Of a stretch of DNA of 15,894 nt, positions 11,090 to 15,894 are shown piece by piece. Made by a program: the position numbers and the translations under genes. Source of the DNA: Fidelibacterota bacterium (GTDB lineage Bacteria; Fidelibacterota; Marinisomatia; Marinisomatales; S15-B10); NCBI GenBank assembly GCA_002707905.1, contig PAOF01000028.1:31813-47706 (forward strand). Direction: 5' to 3'. How positions within the stretch are numbered: the stretch's first letter is position 1; each line of letters begins with the position of its first letter. The notes beneath the pieces are model-generated. The model ran no database searches, was not told where the DNA came from, and saw only the letters and a program-made list of their open reading frames with translations.

Positions 11090-11392
11090 TTATTTTTCTA
11101 TGACTTTAGGTACAACAAAATGTTTTTCAGAGGATTGCGGAGCACTTTTAAGAATTTCTTTTGTATCTAATGATTCTGTTACAATATCTTCTCTTACAAT
11201 ATTTGACTGGTCTAAAACATGGCTCAAGGGTTCAATGTCTTTTATATTTACTTCATTTAATTGTTCCATATAAGTCAAAATTTCATTTATGTTTTTTGTA
11301 TAATTAATAATTTGTTCTTCATCCAAATGAAGTTTTGCTAATTTAGCAATTCTAATAACCTCATCTCTTGTTACATTCTTTTGTTTTTTCAT
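11090..11392 (-). CDS. gatC: Asp/Glu-tRNA amidotransferase subunit C
   Basis: Small subunit of the GatCAB complex, which amidates Glu-tRNA(Gln) and/or Asp-tRNA(Asn) and stabilises the GatA-GatB interface. The 100-aa protein matches the family: VIRIAKLAKLHLDEEQ at about 12-27, NEILTYMEQLNEVN at about 46-59, then the tail IEPLSHV (63-69), VRED (77-80), and SAPQSSEKHFVVPKVIE near the end. gatA and gatB are absent from the window. It is the first gene after the only sizeable intergenic gap and lacks an SD. Its position at the head of a Kdo block is not functionally obvious and may simply reflect operon accretion. Confidence 0.95.
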   Translation of the reverse strand: MKKQKNVTRDEVIRIAKLAKLHLDEEQIINYTKNINEILTYMEQLNEVNIKDIEPLSHVLDQSNIVREDIVTESLDTKEILKSAPQSSEKHFVVPKVIEK

Positions 11393-11415
11393 AAAAAATT
11401 TAATTAATATTTAAT

Positions 11416-11445
11416 ATCATAATTTATATCCAGACTACAGTTCAA
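11416..11445 (-). promoter_or_regulatory. Putative sigma70-type promoter before gatC
   Basis: In the 62-nt gap between the second permease and gatC, the minus strand carries TTGAAC (11440-11445), an 18-nt spacer, and TATGAT (11416-11421), five of six bases of the -10 consensus. The start of transcription would fall near 11409, giving a leader of about 17 nt. This is the only gap in the window long enough to hold a promoter comfortably, so it is the best candidate to drive gatC to argF and beyond. The AT-richness raises the chance of a false match. Confidence 0.45.
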
Positions 11446-11454
11446 TCAAGCTAT

Positions 11455-12717
11455 CTATTTATCATATCTTAAAGAGTTTATTGGATCAAGATTTGCAGCA
11501 TGCCATGCAGGATAAATACCAAAACCTATTCCAATGATTGAACATATAAATAAACCATAAAATGCCCAATCTACGGGAATTACAGGAGAAACATTCAAAA
11601 CAAAACCTATCAAATTACCTACCAATATACCTAAAACAATTCCTATAATTCCACCAAATTGACATAAAAAAAATGCTTCCATTAAAAATTGTATTAAGAT
11701 ATCAATACGATTTGCACCTATAGCTTTTCTAATACCAATTTCTTTAATTCTATCACTTACAGAAACCAACATGATATTCATTATTCCAATTCCTGCAACT
11801 AAAAGTGCAATAACACTTACTGCACCAGCAAATAATTTTATACCCCCTGTAAAACCATCAATTTGGTTGGCAAGTTCTTTATTATTCACAATTTCAAAAT
11901 TATTTTTTTCACTTGGTTTAAGTTTCCTAATAACTCGAAAATGTCCAATTATTTCATCCATAGTTTTTCTTAATTCTTCTTGTGATTTTGATTCAAGTAC
12001 TATTTCTACATTTGATTCATCTTCATCCCAATAATATTGAGTAAATGTTGATGCAGGAATTAAAGCCATATAATCTTGATTTTCACCAAACATCTCACCT
12101 TTTTTACCAGTAACTCCAATAACTAAATGTTCAATACCCTCTATTTTAATCTTTTTACCAATAGGATATTCATAAGGAAATAAAATATCTACTATATCGG
12201 GACCTAGAATAACTACTTTTCTATTAAATCTTATATCATCATCTGTTATTGACCTACCATAATCAATTAAAAATTGATGATGCCTAACAGACCAAAATGT
12301 TGCCCCATAAATTTTTATTTCTTTTGTTAATTCTTTGTCTTTATAACTAATATCATCTTCATATGTTGCCATTTCAGCACTCATACTGTGAGGTGTTTTA
12401 GCTAGTTTTTCAAGATCTAAATAATCTTGATAAGTTATATTTTTTCTTTTCCAATATTCTTTGCTACGTTGAAATGATAATGCAGGTTCTTTCATAACAT
12501 AAAATTTATTGCTTCCTAGAATATCTAATTGAGAATTCACATGATTTTCTAATGTTTTAATGGCAGTCATAACACCAACAACTGAAAAAACTCCAATTGC
12601 AATACCAATTAATGTTAAAATAGATCTAAGCTTATTATCTTTAATTGCCTCAATTGACATTCTAAAGCTTTCTTTAATTGTATTTTTTAAATGTGATTTT
12701 TTTTTGTTTTTATTCAT
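11455..12717 (-). CDS. MacB/FtsX-type ABC transporter permease (second of pair)
   Basis: Membrane subunit of a MacAB-like exporter, without a fused ATPase. The 420-aa protein has the four-helix MacB topology: TM1 at about 33-54, a large periplasmic core domain (about 55-290), and TM2-TM4 at about 293-317, 347-375 and 383-405. The cytoplasmic coupling helix [14 protein letters not shown] (322-335) and the C-terminal [13 protein letters not shown] (400-412) are standard for the family. The ATG overlaps the preceding permease by 8 nt. It shares with that paralogue the periplasmic string [11 protein letters not shown] (264-274), so the two probably arose by tandem duplication and act as a heterodimer. 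Substrate unknown; drugs, lipids, peptides or lipoproteins are all possible in this family. Confidence 0.92.
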   Translation of the reverse strand: MNKNKKKSHLKNTIKESFRMSIEAIKDNKLRSILTLIGIAIGVFSVVGVMTAIKTLENHVNSQLDILGSNKFYVMKEPALSFQRSKEYWKRKNITYQDYLDLEKLAKTPHSMSAEMATYEDDISYKDKELTKEIKIYGATFWSVRHHQFLIDYGRSITDDDIRFNRKVVILGPDIVDILFPYEYPIGKKIKIEGIEHLVIGVTGKKGEMFGENQDYMALIPASTFTQYYWDEDESNVEIVLESKSQEELRKTMDEIIGHFRVIRKLKPSEKNNFEIVNNKELANQIDGFTGGIKLFAGAVSVIALLVAGIGIMNIMLVSVSDRIKEIGIRKAIGANRIDILIQFLMEAFFLCQFGGIIGIVLGILVGNLIGFVLNVSPVIPVDWAFYGLFICSIIGIGFGIYPAWHAANLDPINSLRYDK

Positions 12718-13930
12718 ATCTTAAAGCTTCAATTGGATCTAATTTTGATGCACGAGAAGATGGAATAAATCCAGATATAACTCCAATTAAAACACTTATC
12801 AAAATTGAAAACAATGCTAGCTTAATTGGCATTGTTGAAGGGAAGAAGTCATTTATTATATCACTTATAATAAATGAAATACTAATAGCTAAAACACCAC
12901 CCATTAAACATATTATAATTGATTCGGTTAAAAATTGGACCATAATATTAAATGGAGTAGCACCAAGAGCTTTTCGAATACCAATCTCTCTAGTTCTTTC
13001 TTTTACACTAACAAACATTATATTCATTATACCAATTCCACCAACAATTAAAGATAAAGCAGTAATAAAAAAACCTACACCAGCAATTGTAAATTTGATT
13101 GCATTATACTGAGCTTCAAAACCTGAAGAATGATTTATTCCAAAATTATTCTCTTCCAAAGGTTTTAATTTCCTGATTATTCTCATTTGAGCTGTGATTT
13201 CTTCTTTTGCTAGATTGATATCTTCAGAATTTGTTTTAACTCTCAGATTCATCCAACCACGTTTAGCGAAATTTCTTTGATAAGTTCCAAAAGGAATTAT
13301 AGCCTGATTGTCTAAACTCCACATACCCATAAAACTTCCTTGTTTTTCAATAACTCCAATAACTAAATATTTATTTCTTCCAATCTTAACATATTTATTC
13401 ACTGGGTTTTCATTTTCAAAGAGACCTGTAGCAATACCATTCCCAATTACAACAACTCTTGCACCATTTTCATTTTCAATATTTGAAAAAAATCTTCCTG
13501 ATTCAATTTTTTGTTCTTCATTAGTTTTTAAATATTCTGGAGTTGTACCAAAAAACCTTGCATATGTTTCAACATTGTTTCTTGAAATTTCACCACTCCT
13601 TTCCATAACAGGCGCAATTGCATCAATCATAGTAGATCTATTTCTCAAATTATCAACATATTCTGGTTTCATCCTTGGTCGATTTCTCATTTGCCACCAT
13701 TCCTTATCTCCATCAAACCACTGAAACCGACTTATCATAAGTACATCACTTCTAAAACTAGACATACTTTTTTCAAAAGTTTGATCAAGTCCGGAAATCA
13801 TTGTTCCCATTAATGTTACTGATAACACTCCAATTACTATTCCTAAAACAGATAAAAATGCCCTGAACTTATTATTTGAAATTGACGTGAGTGAAATAAG
13901 AATATTTTGCCAAATTGAAGACATAATCAT
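12710..13930 (-). CDS. MacB/FtsX-type ABC transporter permease (first of pair)
   Basis: Paralogue of the following permease and presumed partner in one transporter. The 406-aa protein has TM1 (about 24-46), a periplasmic MacB-type domain (about 47-275), and TM2-TM4 at about 279-303, 333-358 and 369-391. The coupling helix [17 protein letters not shown] (310-326) and the C-terminal [19 protein letters not shown] are typical. The start at 13930 has AGAGG 5 nt upstream; an ATG two codons later is less well spaced. It follows the ATPase gene by 13 nt. The periplasmic domain has an unusual [16 protein letters not shown] stretch (71-86), rich in Trp and Arg, absent from the paralogue at that position. 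Substrate not predictable. Confidence 0.92.
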   Translation of the reverse strand: MIMSSIWQNILISLTSISNNKFRAFLSVLGIVIGVLSVTLMGTMISGLDQTFEKSMSSFRSDVLMISRFQWFDGDKEWWQMRNRPRMKPEYVDNLRNRSTMIDAIAPVMERSGEISRNNVETYARFFGTTPEYLKTNEEQKIESGRFFSNIENENGARVVVIGNGIATGLFENENPVNKYVKIGRNKYLVIGVIEKQGSFMGMWSLDNQAIIPFGTYQRNFAKRGWMNLRVKTNSEDINLAKEEITAQMRIIRKLKPLEENNFGINHSSGFEAQYNAIKFTIAGVGFFITALSLIVGGIGIMNIMFVSVKERTREIGIRKALGATPFNIMVQFLTESIIICLMGGVLAISISFIISDIINDFFPSTMPIKLALFSILISVLIGVISGFIPSSRASKLDPIEALRYE

Positions 13931-13943
13931 TAAAACCTCTTAT

Positions 13944-14627
13944 TTAATTTTTTATATCTGATTTAACTTTTCCATCAAGAATTAAAATCATTCTTTTTGC
14001 ATTTTTTGCAACTTCTTCTTCATGAGTGACCAAAATAATAGTATTCCCTTTATCATGAAGTTGATTAAAAATATTTAAAATTTCCACTCCACTTTTTGAA
14101 TCTAAATTTCCTGTTGGCTCATCTGCTAAAATTATAGATGGTTTATTTACTAATGCCCTCGCAATTGCAACTCTTTGTCGTTGACCTCCTGATAATTCAT
14201 TTGGTTTATGATGCATTCTATCCTCTAATCCAACATCAATCAAAGATTCTTTTGCTCTATCAATTCTTTCTTTTTTTGAGATGTTTGCATAAATAAGTGG
14301 AACCTCAACATTTCGCAACGCAGATGATTTTGGAAGCAAATTAAAAGTTTGAAAAACAAATCCAATTTTTCTATTTCTTATAGATGCAAGTTGACCTTCA
14401 TCCATTTCGTGGACATATTCATTTTCAAATTCATAGGTACCATTTGTTGGAGTATCTAAACATCCAATCATATTCATTAAGGTAGATTTTCCTGAACCAG
14501 AGGGTCCCATAATAGATATATATTCATTAGCACTTATATTTAAATCTAATCCATCTAAAGCTCTTACAACCTCGCCACCTACATCATAAAATCTTTCAAT
14601 GTCTTTTAATGAAATAATAAAACTCAT
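13944..14627 (-). CDS. MacB/LolD-type ABC transporter ATPase
   Basis: Cytoplasmic ATPase for the two downstream permeases. The 227-aa protein has Walker [10 protein letters not shown] (41-49), Q-loop Q93 in VFQTFNLLP, signature LSGGQ (145-149) followed by [10 protein letters not shown], Walker B IILADEP (165-171) with TGNLDS, and H-loop H202. These strings define the MacB/LolD/FtsE branch of ABC ATPases, which power mechanotransmission across the membrane rather than passage through it. The adaptor upstream, separated by 9 nt, and the permeases downstream favour MacB over LolD or FtsE. No clear SD precedes the ATG. Confidence 0.94.
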   Translation of the reverse strand: MSFIISLKDIERFYDVGGEVVRALDGLDLNISANEYISIMGPSGSGKSTLMNMIGCLDTPTNGTYEFENEYVHEMDEGQLASIRNRKIGFVFQTFNLLPKSSALRNVEVPLIYANISKKERIDRAKESLIDVGLEDRMHHKPNELSGGQRQRVAIARALVNKPSIILADEPTGNLDSKSGVEILNIFNQLHDKGNTIILVTHEEEVAKNAKRMILILDGKVKSDIKN

Positions 14628-14636
14628 TTTAAAAAT

Positions 14637-15894
14637 CTAAAAATCCCATTCAAATTCTTTTTCATCAGATTTCATATATTTTTTTGGTTTATCTTGAATT
14701 ATAGTAACAAGTTTTTCATCTTCAAGTTCTTGACTAATTGCAGAATAAGGACCAGTTATTATCATCTGACCAATCTTTACACCAGTTTTTACTTCATAAT
14801 CAGTATCTGAAAAAATGCCAACTTCTAATGGTATTTTTCTTATTGAGAATTCATGATTTTCATCAAATGTTTTAAAATTCTTATTGGTTATATTTTTATT
14901 GTCTTTATCAGTTAAAATAAAAACAACATTTTCAAAATCATTTTTCCCAAAACTTTTTTTGTCAAATTCTTTTTCCTTAAAATCTTTTTGACCTTCTTCT
15001 TTTCTAAAATTTGATGATCTAGCAGTTAAACTTTGAATTGGTATAGAAATGGCATCCTTACTTACATGTGTAATAATATTTGCTGTTGCACTCATTCCTG
15101 GCCTTATTCCATCTGGTACATTCAAAATTTTAACTTTCACAGGATAATTTGTAACCTGATTTTGAGTACCTGCATTATTTGTAAGTGATATATGAGCTAT
15201 TTCTGTAACAATACCATAAAACATTTTATCTTGATATGCATCAATTTCAATTTCAGCAGTATCTCCTTCTGATATACTTACAATATCATTTTCATTTACA
15301 TTTACATTTACTTGCATTTTAGATAAATCGGCAATACTCATTATAACATCAGCTGAGTATGTTGAACCCAATGCCATTTCACCCTCTTCTTTTCTAACTA
15401 TTGTAACAATACCACTATTAGGAGCTAGTAAAGATGTTTTAGAAACTTCATCTAAAGCAGATCTTAAAGCAGCTTTAGCAGAAAAAACCTCGCTTTCTGC
15501 TGATTCGTATGATGCCCTAGTACTTTCTAATGCTTGACTAGAAATAAGTTGCTGTTCAAATAATTTTTCTTCCCTTTCCTTTAAGGATTTTGTTTTTTCT
15601 AAATTTGCTTCTGCCGATCTTAATCTTGAGGCTGCTTGCTCAGCAAATGCCTCATACCTGGTTTTATCTAATGAAATTAAGTTCTGTCCCATCATTACTG
15701 AATCACCATCATCTACAAATATTTTCATTATAAGTGCACTAATATTGGCACTAATATCAATGGATTTTTCAGGTTGGATTGTACCTGAAGCAGATATTTT
15801 TTGAACAATTGTTTTTGCTTCAATTGGAATAACAAACACTTCTATTGGCTTATCTTCTTTTGAAGAGTTTCGATAAATGAAACCACCGATTATT
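14637..15894 (-). CDS. MacA/HlyD-type periplasmic adaptor (partial, runs off right edge)
   Basis: Membrane-fusion protein bridging the ABC permeases to an outer-membrane channel. The frame is open to the window edge, so the true start is outside; a GTG at 15839 is internal. Visible upstream of that GTG is IIGGFIYRNSSKEDKPIE, probably the end of the N-terminal membrane helix and linker. Numbering from the GTG, a lipoyl/barrel-sandwich half (about 20-60) is followed by an alpha-helical hairpin (about 62-132, Ala/Glu/Ser-rich). The second lipoyl half is at LLAPNSGIVTIVRKEEGE (137-154), then a beta-barrel domain (170-260) with GIRPGMSATANI (244-255). The C-terminal part carries a charged, repetitive insert (277-305) and an acidic tail ending EKEFEWDF. 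Neighbouring ATPase and permeases make a MacA role likely; the outer-membrane partner is not in view. Confidence 0.92.
   Translation of the reverse strand, partial: IIGGFIYRNSSKEDKPIEVFVIPIEAKTIVQKISASGTIQPEKSIDISANISALIMKIFVDDGDSVMMGQNLISLDKTRYEAFAEQAASRLRSAEANLEKTKSLKEREEKLFEQQLISSQALESTRASYESAESEVFSAKAALRSALDEVSKTSLLAPNSGIVTIVRKEEGEMALGSTYSADVIMSIADLSKMQVNVNVNENDIVSISEGDTAEIEIDAYQDKMFYGIVTEIAHISLTNNAGTQNQVTNYPVKVKILNVPDGIRPGMSATANIITHVSKDAISIPIQSLTARSSNFRKEEGQKDFKEKEFDKKSFGKNDFENVVFILTDKDNKNITNKNFKTFDENHEFSIRKIPLEVGIFSDTDYEVKTGVKIGQMIITGPYSAISQELEDEKLVTIIQDKPKKYMKSDEKEFEWDF
14925..14984 (-). repeat. Degenerate five-residue repeat in the adaptor's C-terminal insert
   Basis: Four consecutive pentads of the form x-Phe-x-(Lys/Glu)-x are encoded here: DFKEK, EFDKK, SFGKN and DFENV (residues 286-305 counted from the internal GTG). 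They sit between the beta-barrel domain and the membrane-proximal part, where standard MacA proteins have a short connection. Codons differ between units, so the repeat is visible mainly at protein level. Confidence 0.6.

Noticed and set aside
11393..11454. Rho-independent terminator after the second permease
   Set aside because: Only very short AT-only pairings could be drawn; no GC-containing stem followed by a T-run.
12678..13724. Plus-strand open frames of 138-144 codons opposite the permeases
   Set aside because: They lie fully antisense to two clear MacB-type genes, and their hydrophobicity mirrors the transmembrane codons of the real strand.
14637..15839. A complete adaptor gene starting at GTG 15839
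   Set aside because: The frame continues without a stop to the window edge and encodes a plausible membrane-helix end and linker, so the GTG is internal.

Overview
The window is a dense, AT-rich (roughly 27-30% GC by eye) stretch in which every supportable gene lies on the minus strand, so transcription runs from high to low coordinates. The organism is a Gram-negative bacterium with Kdo-containing lipopolysaccharide. The short lipoprotein-type LptC, the split MacAB-like exporter with two permeases, and the extreme compaction suggest a streamlined lineage of the FCB group, for example marine Marinimicrobia/SAR406. That placement is an inference; no rRNA or other phylogenetic marker was available to settle it.

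Layout in transcription order. (1) 15894-11455: a MacA/HlyD-type adaptor (cut by the right edge), a MacB/LolD-type ATPase, and two consecutive MacB/FtsX-type permeases, together a tripartite efflux or export pump. (2) A 62-nt gap (11393-11454), the longest intergenic stretch in the window, carrying a plausible sigma70-type promoter. (3) 11392-5188: gatC, kdsB, pyrG, kdsA, kdsC, kdsD, lptC, lptB. Apart from gatC this is a continuous envelope block. KdsD, KdsA and KdsC make Kdo, PyrG makes CTP, KdsB uses CTP to activate Kdo, and LptC/LptB belong to the LPS export machine. (4) 5188-3827: rpoN (sigma-54), in the same position after lptB as in proteobacteria. (5) 3808-2024: hflK-hflC, the SPFH partners of the FtsH protease. 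(6) 1999-1088: argF (ornithine carbamoyltransferase). (7) 1091-1: a previously uncalled gene, open at the left edge, for an exported, probably coiled-coil protein of unknown function; its ATG overlaps the argF stop.

Junctions are 1-11 nt overlaps or gaps under 25 nt everywhere except the gap before gatC, so genes from gatC onward may form one very long operon with extensive translational coupling. Two starts are TTG (pyrG, argF), and the kdsA start is best placed at an internal ATG. No tRNA, rRNA, insertion sequence, CRISPR array or convincing terminator was seen. Most of the window is conserved housekeeping. The least explained parts are the exported protein at the left edge, the missing lptA between lptC and lptB, the duplicated permease pair, and a charged pentad repeat in the adaptor.
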